DNA of 10,958 nt from JALVCQ01 sp964452325 (GTDB taxonomy: Bacteria; Bacteroidota; Bacteroidia; JAADEI01; JALVCQ01): contig CAYVLB010000061.1 of the NCBI GenBank assembly GCA_964452325.1, forward strand, positions 1-10,958, read 5' to 3'. This document shows, in pieces, positions 1 through 6,467 of this stretch. Under the pieces are notes generated by a model. It was not told the DNA's origin, ran no database searches, and worked only from the letters and a program-made list of their open reading frames with translations. Every line of letters begins with the position of its first letter. Position 1 is the first letter of the stretch. The translations under genes were made by a program, and so were the position numbers.

Positions 1-324
1 AGTACCGACGGTACTGTCAACTACCTATTGCCCATGGGACCAGCCGAACAAGCTGGAGTCGCCTATAACGACCGGTTAGTGGCTATCCAAGGCATTCATC
101 CTACTGAGCAAGACTACGCTGAATGGCTTGACTATTTTGTTGAACACAATGCATCGCTGGAGCTAATACTTGTCCGGAGTGGACGGTTGGTGAAGGTAGC
201 GATCCCTGTCAACGAGACTCCCCTGTTGTTTTGCTATTCCTTGCATCCGCAATCGACGCCCCCGTCACTGCGGCAATCATGGCTAAACAACACGGTAATG
301 GAAAATTCAGCTTCCCCAGCTTAA
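1..324 (+). CDS. PDZ-domain protein, C-terminal part, probably an M61-family (glycyl aminopeptidase-like) peptidase; 5' end outside window
   Basis: The frame is open from base 1 to a TAA at 322-324, giving about 107 residues; the gene begins upstream of the window. An in-frame ATG at 34 falls within the PDZ domain, so it is not taken as the start. The visible part reads as the second half of a PDZ domain: a G-P-A-E-Q-A-G-V turn, then N-D-R-L-V-A-I-Q-G, a helix with acidic and aromatic residues, and a strand LELILVRSGRLVKVAIPV. PDZ domains bind C-terminal peptides and often regulate periplasmic proteases. The tail after the domain (a strand, a P-x-S-T-P-P stretch, then R-Q-S-W-L) resembles the C-terminus of Bacteroidota M61 aminopeptidases, which end in a PDZ domain. 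No catalytic region is in view, so the family is inference; a DegP/HtrA or S41 protease is possible. It converges with the porQ-like gene, two bases apart. Confidence 0.6.
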   Translation, partial: STDGTVNYLLPMGPAEQAGVAYNDRLVAIQGIHPTEQDYAEWLDYFVEHNASLELILVRSGRLVKVAIPVNETPLLFCYSLHPQSTPPSLRQSWLNNTVMENSASPA

Positions 325-328
325 AGCT
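318..328. repeat. 11-base inverted repeat spanning the junction of two convergent genes
   Basis: AGCTT-A-AAGCT is a perfect 5-base inverted repeat with a single central base. It contains the TAA stop of the + strand peptidase gene (322-324), and its end overlaps the TAG stop of the - strand porQ-like gene (327-329). The loop is too tight to form a normal hairpin and there is no T-tract on either strand, so it is not a good terminator. No other terminator-like structure is visible at this junction. Confidence 0.35.
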
Positions 329-1379
329 AATTCCACCGTACTTTTCGTTCCTCCTTGTGCCACCGTTGAATTAGTCGTCTCAGGTTCATTCGCAACGCAA
401 AGGCATGCCATGCATTGCCCGGTTGGGCTGGTACCAATGCATAATCTACCCATAACGAGCCGATCAGCACACTACCACCAAACGAAAAACCCACCAAGCG
501 CCGAATTCCAAAAAGTGAAGTCTCTCGGCGACGTTGTACATAATATCCCATCCGCAATATCAACCCCTGCCCCAGTATCACTTCGGTCCCTCCGGCCATA
601 TGTCGAAACATGATTTCAAGCGGTTCACGCCACGGTAGCGAAGGGATCGAGTCCTCAACGGGCTGAATTGGCAGCCTTTCCTGATAAGTACTGAATCGCC
701 ACACATTCAGATGATGCATCCCCACATAAAGGCGCAGGGGATTATGCCGAAATTTATAACTGACTGACCATCCCAAGTTGCCAGGTAGGGCATATCCTCC
801 TCGGAGGACCGTCCCCAGATTTTGATATATCAGCGAAAAAGTCAGGAGCGAATCGGACGACAAATATCCCAATGAAAAATCGCCCATAATGGCATTGGCC
901 TTGAAAAATAGCAGGTCGGTTCGCACCCACTTCAAAGCGCCGCCCACACTCCATCGACGCCAACGATAGGCTCGTACAACCGCCACCTCAGATGCCCCGC
1001 CCCTGAAAAGACGTGTCGGCCGTCCCCGTTCATCCATTCCCTCAAACTCACCATAATCAATGTAATTGACAAAAAAACCCACCCGACCTACCTGTTGGAA
1101 TTGGTGCGTATAGGCTGCATGGTAATACATACTTCCTACCCAGTAACGTGTCGCACCCACAAACAATGATTGGGGAGTAGTCCATGCCAATGCAGCGGGA
1201 TGTCGTACCATACGATCGACAGCTCCATCTGCCGTTAGCATCGGCAAACTGGCTTGTGCCAGGTGACGAGCTCCCACTCCAATATCAAGAAAGGAGAAGA
1301 TGCGCCCACCTGGTATGGCATGCTGAGCTTGGCCAATAAGGAGCGAACACAATGCCGCCCCTAAAACCAACAGACGCAT
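327..1379 (-). CDS. porQ: PorQ-like type IX secretion system outer-membrane protein
   Basis: The product is about 350 residues with an N-terminal signal peptide: MRLLVLGAALCSLLIGQAQ, with cleavage plausible after AQA or AQ. It continues with the features of the PorQ/PorV family: G-G-R-I-F-S-F-L-D-I-G-x-G-A-R near residues 24-38, a D-x-x-x-x-H-P-A-A-L turn near 55-64, and N-Y-I-D-Y-G-E-F-E-G-M-D-E-R-G near 105-119. Repeated amphipathic strands follow to the end, as expected for an outer-membrane beta-barrel. In Bacteroidota this family belongs to the T9SS, which exports and anchors proteins carrying a C-terminal sorting domain; PorQ's exact role is poorly defined. TTG at 1382 directly precedes ATG at 1379; I chose the ATG. 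There is no Shine-Dalgarno. The gene lies 14-17 bases after the thioredoxin lipoprotein gene and probably shares its mRNA. PorV is the alternative assignment, but the motifs and length fit PorQ better. Confidence 0.8.
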   Translation of the reverse strand: MRLLVLGAALCSLLIGQAQHAIPGGRIFSFLDIGVGARHLAQASLPMLTADGAVDRMVRHPAALAWTTPQSLFVGATRYWVGSMYYHAAYTHQFQQVGRVGFFVNYIDYGEFEGMDERGRPTRLFRGGASEVAVVRAYRWRRWSVGGALKWVRTDLLFFKANAIMGDFSLGYLSSDSLLTFSLIYQNLGTVLRGGYALPGNLGWSVSYKFRHNPLRLYVGMHHLNVWRFSTYQERLPIQPVEDSIPSLPWREPLEIMFRHMAGGTEVILGQGLILRMGYYVQRRRETSLFGIRRLVGFSFGGSVLIGSLWVDYALVPAQPGNAWHAFALRMNLRRLIQRWHKEERKVRWN

Positions 1380-1396
1380 CAATAGATATTATTCGC

Positions 1397-2614
1397 CTAA
1401 GGGATCATTCCGACTAACGAATCAACCACCGGCAAAAGTTTATCGTAAAGACTGTCGGAATATCCAAACCACACCCGATGAATCCGACCAGCAGGGGTAA
1501 TCATCAACATAGTAGGATATCCCACGATATGATACTGTTTGGTAACTTTCCGATCAATTTGGGCCACCCGATAGGGCAATTCCCAGTACTGATGGTACTG
1601 AGCAATGGCTTCCAAGTCGTCATAGGGATTCACGCCAATTACTTCGAGGCCTTTGTGGTGATATTCTCGATAGAGTCGGGCAATGTGGGGTACTGCTTTG
1701 CTACACCAATAACATCCGACGTACCAAAAGTCAAGGATAACAGGCCGTCCTTTTAGGTCCGAAAGCTGCATCGAGTCGCCATCCATTTCCAGCATTGAAA
1801 AATCCGGTGCAATCTTCCCTTCCATGGCTTTTAATGGGGCCATCCAATCGAATTCTTCTGCTTGTTCTTCGTCTGATTTTGCTGTTTCGGGTATATGCGG
1901 TTCGTAGATATACCCATCGGGAATTTGAGGGGTTAATCGTTTTGATACTTCACCGAGGGAGTGCTGATACTTCTCAATGTCCCATTGGGTCATAGATTGC
2001 ATAAACAACCATTCGCTCCTCCTTACATATCGCTGGACCATACCATCGGGCCCAACCCAAATCGAATCCCGAAGGTTACGTGGGTCTTCCTTTCCTCCGG
2101 TTCCGGGCGAGTAGGTAATAATCAATGAATCGGAGGCGATCCACTGAACACTGTCTTGTTGCAGCTGTTGGGTATCGATTCCTTGCCACAACATATCCAG
2201 GTGATGTACCCCCAGCCTCCAAAAGTACTGTTGCGCTTGGTCCACTGTAATCGATCGAATCACCGAGTCTTGATGCCGAGCAAGCCACGCTGAGTCCGAC
2301 CAATACCATAAAGACAGCACTGGTGAAGTTCCTTCGTCTTCGTAATACTCGGCATAAAATTGCCCTCCTACAAGGGTATCGGCCGAATCGGCCTTAAACC
2401 ACCATCGGATGATGGCAGCGACGGGAGAGTCCTGGCCAAACCCTTGATAGATACGGCGAGCTTGAAAAACAAGGGGTGTATAACGATTTTTTTCAACTGC
2501 TGCGTTCATCCGCTCCAAAGCATTGGGATGCGGAGGGCCTTCCATTTCCCGACACGCAACCATACCCAACAGCATCCACGTCACACTTACCTTGAACAGC
2601 CACGCCCTTTTCAT
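1397..2614 (-). CDS. TlpA-like lipoprotein: N-terminal LolA-like region plus C-terminal thioredoxin domain
   Basis: This is a 405-residue protein. The first 20 residues are a lipoprotein signal (K-R start, hydrophobic core, M-V-A then Cys21), so the mature protein is probably lipid-anchored in the envelope. Residues about 45-215 are rich in aromatic residues and in short strands with D-S and Y-x-x-x motifs; they resemble the LolA-like regions found in front of thioredoxins in Bacteroidota, but I cannot name the domain with certainty. An acidic linker (about 243-257) leads to an AhpC/TSA-TlpA type thioredoxin domain (about 265-405) with K-I-A-P-D-F at 267-272, the active-site pair C301-Y-W-C304, and the cis-proline V-G-Y-P367-T. 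TlpA-like proteins reduce disulfides in envelope proteins, for example during cytochrome c maturation. The substrate here is unknown. Its ATG overlaps the rplT stop by four bases (ATGA), suggesting translational coupling. The porQ-like gene follows directly. Confidence 0.85.
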   Translation of the reverse strand: MKRAWLFKVSVTWMLLGMVACREMEGPPHPNALERMNAAVEKNRYTPLVFQARRIYQGFGQDSPVAAIIRWWFKADSADTLVGGQFYAEYYEDEGTSPVLSLWYWSDSAWLARHQDSVIRSITVDQAQQYFWRLGVHHLDMLWQGIDTQQLQQDSVQWIASDSLIITYSPGTGGKEDPRNLRDSIWVGPDGMVQRYVRRSEWLFMQSMTQWDIEKYQHSLGEVSKRLTPQIPDGYIYEPHIPETAKSDEEQAEEFDWMAPLKAMEGKIAPDFSMLEMDGDSMQLSDLKGRPVILDFWYVGCYWCSKAVPHIARLYREYHHKGLEVIGVNPYDDLEAIAQYHQYWELPYRVAQIDRKVTKQYHIVGYPTMLMITPAGRIHRVWFGYSDSLYDKLLPVVDSLVGMIP

Positions 2615-2964
2615 GCCGATGCTTGAATTTGCTTAACCAAGGCTTCAAACACTTCGGGCTGGTTCATAGCCAGATCTGCTAGCACTTTTCGATCAAGGTC
2701 GATTCCTTGATGCTTGAGCAAATACATAAACCGTGAATAAGAGATTCCATATTGGCGCACGCCTGCATTAATTCGTTGGATCCAGAGGGCTCGAAATTCC
2801 CGTTTTTTCGCTCTCCGATCCCGATATGCATATTGCCATCCACGCTCTACGGCGTTCTTAGCAATGGTATAAACGTTTTTGCGAGCACCCCAATATCCTT
2901 TGGCTGCCTTAATCATCTTTTTCCGCCTACGCCGAGAGGCGGCATGATTTACTGCACGTGGCAT
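2611..2964 (-). CDS. rplT: 50S ribosomal protein bL20
   Basis: L20 is an early-assembly protein that binds 23S rRNA domain I and is needed to start building the large subunit. The 117 residues match the family's usual length throughout: a basic N-terminal tail (M-P-R-A-V-N-H-A-A-S-R-R-R-R-K-K), K-A-A-K-G-Y-W-G-A-R-K, A-Y-R-D-R-R-A-K-K-R-E-F-R-A-L-W-I-Q-R-I-N-A-G, and a C-terminal globular half with Y-G-I-S-Y-S-R-F. The gene sits four bases after the rpmI stop and is the last of the thrS-infC-rpmI-rplT set, an order also found in E. coli. In several bacteria L20 represses its own operon by binding the mRNA upstream of rpmI or infC; no such mRNA structure could be verified here. Its TGA stop overlaps the start of the thioredoxin lipoprotein gene by four bases. 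Confidence 0.98.
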   Translation of the reverse strand: MPRAVNHAASRRRRKKMIKAAKGYWGARKNVYTIAKNAVERGWQYAYRDRRAKKREFRALWIQRINAGVRQYGISYSRFMYLLKHQGIDLDRKVLADLAMNQPEVFEALVKQIQASA

Positions 2965-2968
2965 AAGA

Positions 2969-3172
2969 CTATAATTTTAGCAAGTTGCGAACGTTGTTCA
3001 TATCTGCTGTTGACAGAGCTGCGAACTTGCGCAGGTGACGTTTCCGCTTTTTGCTCTTGCGTAGTAAAAGATGGCTCTTACCCGATCGGCGATGGATAAC
3101 CTTTCCTCCTGCAGTTATTTTAAATCGCTTGGCAGCGGCCCGATTGGTCTTGAGTTTATTCTTAGCTCCCAT
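2969..3172 (-). CDS. rpmI: 50S ribosomal protein bL35
   Basis: L35 is a small, very basic protein of the large ribosomal subunit. The 67 residues carry the family signature K-T-N-R-A-A-A-K-R-F-K near the N-terminus, then G-G-K-V-I-H-R-R-S-G-K-S-H-L-L, K-S-K-K-R-K-R-H-L-R, and a C-terminal leucine-rich helix. The N-terminus (M-G-A-K-N-K-L) is slightly longer than the common M-P-K-M-K form. The start is ATG, nine bases after the infC stop, with no Shine-Dalgarno. The gene is only four bases from rplT, consistent with coordinated L35-L20 synthesis from one mRNA. Confidence 0.98.
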   Translation of the reverse strand: MGAKNKLKTNRAAAKRFKITAGGKVIHRRSGKSHLLLRKSKKRKRHLRKFAALSTADMNNVRNLLKL

Positions 3173-3181
3173 GACTTTTTG

Positions 3182-3742
3182 TCACTTTTTCTTTTTCGCA
3201 GGGGCAAGCATCATAATCATGCGTCGCCCTTCCAATTTAGGCATTTGCTCGACCTTGGCGATGTCAGCAACGCGGTCTGCAAAGGTGCACAAAATTTCCT
3301 CCCCCTTATCCTTATGCAATATAGATCGTCCTCGAAACATCACGTACACCTTGAGTTTATGGCCTTCCTCGAGAAACTGCCTTCCATGACGCAATTTGAA
3401 CTCAAAATCGTGGTCGTCGGTGTAGGGTCCGAAGCGAATCTCTTTTAGTTCATGCCTGGCAGTCTTGCCCTTTTGTTCTTTCTCCTTCTTTTTCTTTTCG
3501 TAGATAAACTTGCCAAATTCGAGGATACGGCACACCGGCGGATCAGCGTTGGGCGCTACTTCCACCAAGTCAAGACCTTGCAAGCGTGCGATTTCTTTGG
3601 CTTCCTCAATGGGATAGATCCCAGGAGCTACATTATCACCCACTAAGCGTACTTTTTCAGCCGTGATCTCATCGTTAATCCGATACTTGTCTCGGAGGTC
3701 TTCCCGCTTGGGTTGGGGACGTTTACGTCGTCGAATAGCCAC
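3182..3742 (-). CDS. infC: Translation initiation factor IF-3
   Basis: IF-3 binds the 30S subunit, prevents premature joining of the 50S subunit, and checks the start codon and initiator tRNA. The protein is about 187 residues. After a basic tail, the N-domain runs from Y-R-I-N-D-E-I through V-R-L-V-G-D-N-V and L-D-L-V-E-V-A-P-N-A-D-P-P-V-C-R-I-L-E-F-G-K-F. A lysine-rich linker (K-K-K-K-E-K-E-Q-K-G-K) leads to the C-domain with K-E-I-R-F-G-P-Y-T-D-D-H-D-F and F-R-G-R. The N-terminus contains no ATG. I chose GTG at 3742 because it gives M-A-I-R-R-R, a common Bacteroidota form. TTG at 3748 or ATT at 3736 are alternatives; ATT is notable because AUU is the autoregulated infC start in E. coli. 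The gene starts 14 bases after the thrS stop. Confidence 0.97.
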   Translation of the reverse strand: MAIRRRKRPQPKREDLRDKYRINDEITAEKVRLVGDNVAPGIYPIEEAKEIARLQGLDLVEVAPNADPPVCRILEFGKFIYEKKKKEKEQKGKTARHELKEIRFGPYTDDHDFEFKLRHGRQFLEEGHKLKVYVMFRGRSILHKDKGEEILCTFADRVADIAKVEQMPKLEGRRMIMMLAPAKKKK

Positions 3743-3756
3743 AGGCAAATAATTAT

Positions 3757-5712
3757 TTAGTTATCGATACGCAATTGTTGCTCAATCTGATTGCGAAGGT
3801 CTTGTATGAATTCATCCACGGATATCATTCCTTGATCCCCGACACCATGGTATCGTACCGATACGGTGTTTTGTTCGACTTCTCGACTTCCAACAATCAG
3901 CATGTAGGGAATTTTTCGTTTTTCTGCTGCCCGGATTTTTTTACCGACCGTCTCGTTTCGGTCGTCTACTTCCACTCGAAATCCTGCGTCCATTAACCGT
4001 GCTCCAACATTACGAGCATAGTCGAGGTATTTATCACTGACCGGGATCACAATGGTTTGAACGGGTGTTAGCCACAGGGGGAGCCGCCCGCCCGAATGTT
4101 CTAATAAGATGGCCACAATTCGTTCGAGGGACCCCATAGGTGCGCGGTGGATCATCACGGGTCGCTGGGGCTGACTCTGCGGGTCGATATAAGTAAGGTC
4201 GAAACGTTGGGGAAGGTTATAATCCAGTTGAACCGTTCCCAACTGCCATTCTCGCCCCAATGCATCTTTTACCATAAAATCGAGCTTCGGTCCATAAAAG
4301 GCTGCCTCGCCCGTTTCTTCGCGGGCATTCAAGCCCATTTCATCAACGACCTCACGTAAGGCCTGTTCGGCATTTTGCCACTGGTCGGAGTCACCGATGT
4401 ACTGTTCGGGCTGATTGGGGTCTCGTAATGACACCTGCACCATAAAGTCCGTCAACTCCAGCCGACGTAACGCTCGGAGCGTCATCTCCACCACTTCTTT
4501 GATTACTGCCTTTACCTGATCGGGACGGCAAAAAATATGCGCATCATCTTGGGTAAAGCTTCGCACGCGTGTCAGGCCATGAAGTTCTCCAGACTGCTCG
4601 TACCGATATACTGTGCCGAACTCGGCCAGTCGGATGGGCAGATCACGATAGGAGCGTGGCGTTTCCTTGTAGATAATGCAATGATGCGGGCAGTTCATCG
4701 GCTTGAGAAGATACTCTTCTTTCTCATGAGGAGTTTTCAACGGCTGAAAGGAACTTTCCCGGTATTTCTGAAGATGGCCCGAAATACGATACAGTTCGGT
4801 ACGGGCAATGTGGGGTGTCACCACGAATTGATACCCATGGCGTTGCTGATCACGGCGAAGCATATCTGTCAACGCATCGCGAAGTGCCACTCCATTAGGA
4901 AGCCATAGGGGCAGACCGGGGCCTACTTCTTGTGAGAAAGTAAATATTCCGAGTTGCTTTCCCAAGGTCCGATGATCCCTTTTTTTCACCTCTTCCCGCC
5001 ATTGTAGGTATTGTTCCAACTGCGATTTTTTAGGGAAGGTGATACCGTAGATGCGGGTCAGCTGTTTGTTGTGTTCATCGCCTCGCCAATAGGCTCCCGC
5101 TACATTGAGGAGCTTGATGGCTTTAATATATCCGGTATGGGGAAGATGGGGTCCCCGGCATAGATCAGTAAAATTGCCTTGTGTATAAAATGTGATTTCT
5201 GCATCTTGCGGGATCGATTCGATAATTTCCACTTTGTATGGATTGCCCCGTTCCCGATAGTATTGAAGAGCGGTCTTTCGATCCACGTGGCGCCGCTGAT
5301 ATGGTACTTTTCGGCGGGCCAGCTCGCGCATTTTGGCTTCGACACGGGGAAGGTCTTCTTCGGTGATTCGATCTTGGCCGAGGTCAACATCATAATAGAA
5401 TCCCTGCTCGATAGGCGGACCAATAGCAAAGTGAATATCTGGATATAATGCCTGTAGCGCTTCGGCCATAAGATGGGCGGACGAATGCCAAAACACGTAA
5501 CGGCCTTCGGGGTCGTCCCATGTAACAATCCGAATTGCCGCATCCGACTCAATGGGACGGGTTAGGTCATATGTTTCCCCATCAATGACAACTCCTAATG
5601 CTTCTTTTGCCAAGCGCGAACTAATCGCCTGTGCAACTTCCCATCCCGTAATTCCCTTGGGGAAAGTACGAACCGTTCCATCTGGTAGCCTAAGCCGAAT
5701 CTCTTCAGACAT
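3757..5712 (-). CDS. thrS: Threonine-tRNA ligase (ThrRS)
   Basis: The enzyme charges tRNA-Thr with threonine using ATP, in the cytoplasm. All expected domains are present in its 651 residues: a TGS domain (1-62); an editing domain that removes mischarged serine, with H76-x-x-x-H80 and the partner C185/H189 in C-R-G-P-H; and a class II catalytic core (about 250-545). Its predicted zinc ligands are C341 (in M-N-C-P-H-H), H392 and H522, with motif 2 around R-L-A-E-F-G-T-V-Y-R-Y-E and motif 3 around G-S-L-E-R. A C-terminal anticodon-binding domain (about 550-651) contains V-D-D-R-N-E-T-V-G-K-K-I-R. The ATG start at 5712 lies 31 bases after the pyrH stop, with no clear promoter and no Shine-Dalgarno between them. 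Placement upstream of infC-rpmI-rplT matches E. coli, where ThrRS also represses its own mRNA; no tRNA-like operator is evident in the short gap here. Confidence 0.98.
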   Translation of the reverse strand: MSEEIRLRLPDGTVRTFPKGITGWEVAQAISSRLAKEALGVVIDGETYDLTRPIESDAAIRIVTWDDPEGRYVFWHSSAHLMAEALQALYPDIHFAIGPPIEQGFYYDVDLGQDRITEEDLPRVEAKMRELARRKVPYQRRHVDRKTALQYYRERGNPYKVEIIESIPQDAEITFYTQGNFTDLCRGPHLPHTGYIKAIKLLNVAGAYWRGDEHNKQLTRIYGITFPKKSQLEQYLQWREEVKKRDHRTLGKQLGIFTFSQEVGPGLPLWLPNGVALRDALTDMLRRDQQRHGYQFVVTPHIARTELYRISGHLQKYRESSFQPLKTPHEKEEYLLKPMNCPHHCIIYKETPRSYRDLPIRLAEFGTVYRYEQSGELHGLTRVRSFTQDDAHIFCRPDQVKAVIKEVVEMTLRALRRLELTDFMVQVSLRDPNQPEQYIGDSDQWQNAEQALREVVDEMGLNAREETGEAAFYGPKLDFMVKDALGREWQLGTVQLDYNLPQRFDLTYIDPQSQPQRPVMIHRAPMGSLERIVAILLEHSGGRLPLWLTPVQTIVIPVSDKYLDYARNVGARLMDAGFRVEVDDRNETVGKKIRAAEKRKIPYMLIVGSREVEQNTVSVRYHGVGDQGMISVDEFIQDLRNQIEQQLRIDN

Positions 5713-5743
5713 CGATACGCATATCTTAATTTAGTATGACAGG

Positions 5744-6460
5744 TCAGCGGATAATCGTCCCAATAAGCTCGCCCATAACAGCTCGACGTAGATTTCCGGG
5801 GGTGTGAATTGAAAACACCACAATGGGAATTTGATTATCTCGACACATGGAGACTGCGCTGGCATCCATTACCCGAAGGTTACGCCTCAACACCTCATCA
5901 AAAGAGAGGTGGTCAAACTTGCGGGCATCGGAGTGCGTGTAAGGATCCTTATCATATACACCGTCCACTTTCGTACCTTTCATCAGGACTTCGGCACCGA
6001 TTTCAGATGCCCGCAAAGCCGCTGCGGTATCGGTAGTGAAATATGGGTTGCCTGTTCCCCCCCCGAAAATCACCACCCGTCCTTTCTCCAGATGGCGAAT
6101 GGCTCGGCGTCGGATGAATGGCTCACAGATTTGATTCATGGCAATAGCCGACATTAATCGGGTATTCAGTCCTTGCTTCTCCAAAGCATTTTGAAGGGCC
6201 ATTCCGTTAATGACGGTCGAGAGCATGCCCATATAGTCTGCCTGGGCACGGTCGGTCATACCTCCTTGGGTGGCTTCGATTCCACGAAAGATATTCCCTC
6301 CGCCAATTACAATTCCCACCTCAATACCCATTGACACCACTGCCCTGACCTCGACGGCATAGTGATTAAGCATGTCGGCAGAAATACCAAACTCCCTATC
6401 ACCGAGTAAGGCTTCGCCTGAAAGTTTCAGAAGAATTCGACGATATGCCGACTGCCGCAT
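5744..6460 (-). CDS. pyrH: Uridylate kinase (UMP kinase)
   Basis: PyrH converts UMP plus ATP to UDP, an essential step in pyrimidine nucleotide synthesis; bacterial forms are hexameric and regulated by GTP and UTP. The 238 residues have the amino-acid-kinase fold motifs: R-I-L-L-K-L-S-G-E-A-L at 8-18, I-G-G-G-N at 52-56, F-G-G-G-T-G-N-P-Y-F-T-T-D-T-A-A-A-L-R-A at 132-151, and K-V-D-G-V-Y-D-K-D-P at 164-173. I chose the ATG at 6460 over the TTG at 6475. The ATG gives the usual N-terminus, does not overlap tsf, and has a weak Shine-Dalgarno-like AGGGTG just upstream. The longer form would overlap tsf by eight bases. tsf-pyrH is a common bacterial order, but frr, which often comes next, is absent; thrS follows instead. 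Confidence 0.97.
   Translation of the reverse strand: MRQSAYRRILLKLSGEALLGDREFGISADMLNHYAVEVRAVVSMGIEVGIVIGGGNIFRGIEATQGGMTDRAQADYMGMLSTVINGMALQNALEKQGLNTRLMSAIAMNQICEPFIRRRAIRHLEKGRVVIFGGGTGNPYFTTDTAAALRASEIGAEVLMKGTKVDGVYDKDPYTHSDARKFDHLSFDEVLRRNLRVMDASAVSMCRDNQIPIVVFSIHTPGNLRRAVMGELIGTIIR
6057..6064. repeat. Homopolymer of eight G (coding strand) inside pyrH
   Basis: Eight consecutive C on the + strand read as G8 on the coding strand and encode the glycines of the F-G-G-G-T-G-N nucleotide-binding loop of UMP kinase (codons GGG GGG GGA). The reading frame is intact as written. Tracts of this length are prone to polymerase slippage and to sequencing indels. Confidence 0.8.
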
Positions 6461-6467
6461 TGTCACC

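Noticed and set aside
2220..2227. Second perfect TAnnTTTG box on the - strand
   Set aside because: It lies inside the thioredoxin lipoprotein gene as the codons for Tyr-Phe-Trp. A six-base match is expected a few times per strand by chance in this length, and no start codon context supports a promoter.
3051..3448. Two overlapping + strand open frames of 112 and 125 residues
   Set aside because: Both are antisense to infC and rpmI, which are unmistakable, and they carry no family motif.
4537..4908. 123-residue + strand open frame
   Set aside because: It lies entirely antisense to the catalytic core of thrS and has no protein-like features.
5100..5552. 150-residue - strand open frame
   Set aside because: It is an out-of-frame reading inside thrS, whose editing-domain motifs lie in the other frame.
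5713..5743. Possible thrS promoter or tRNA-like operator
   Set aside because: The gap is 31 bases, has no TAnnTTTG box and is too short for a structured operator.
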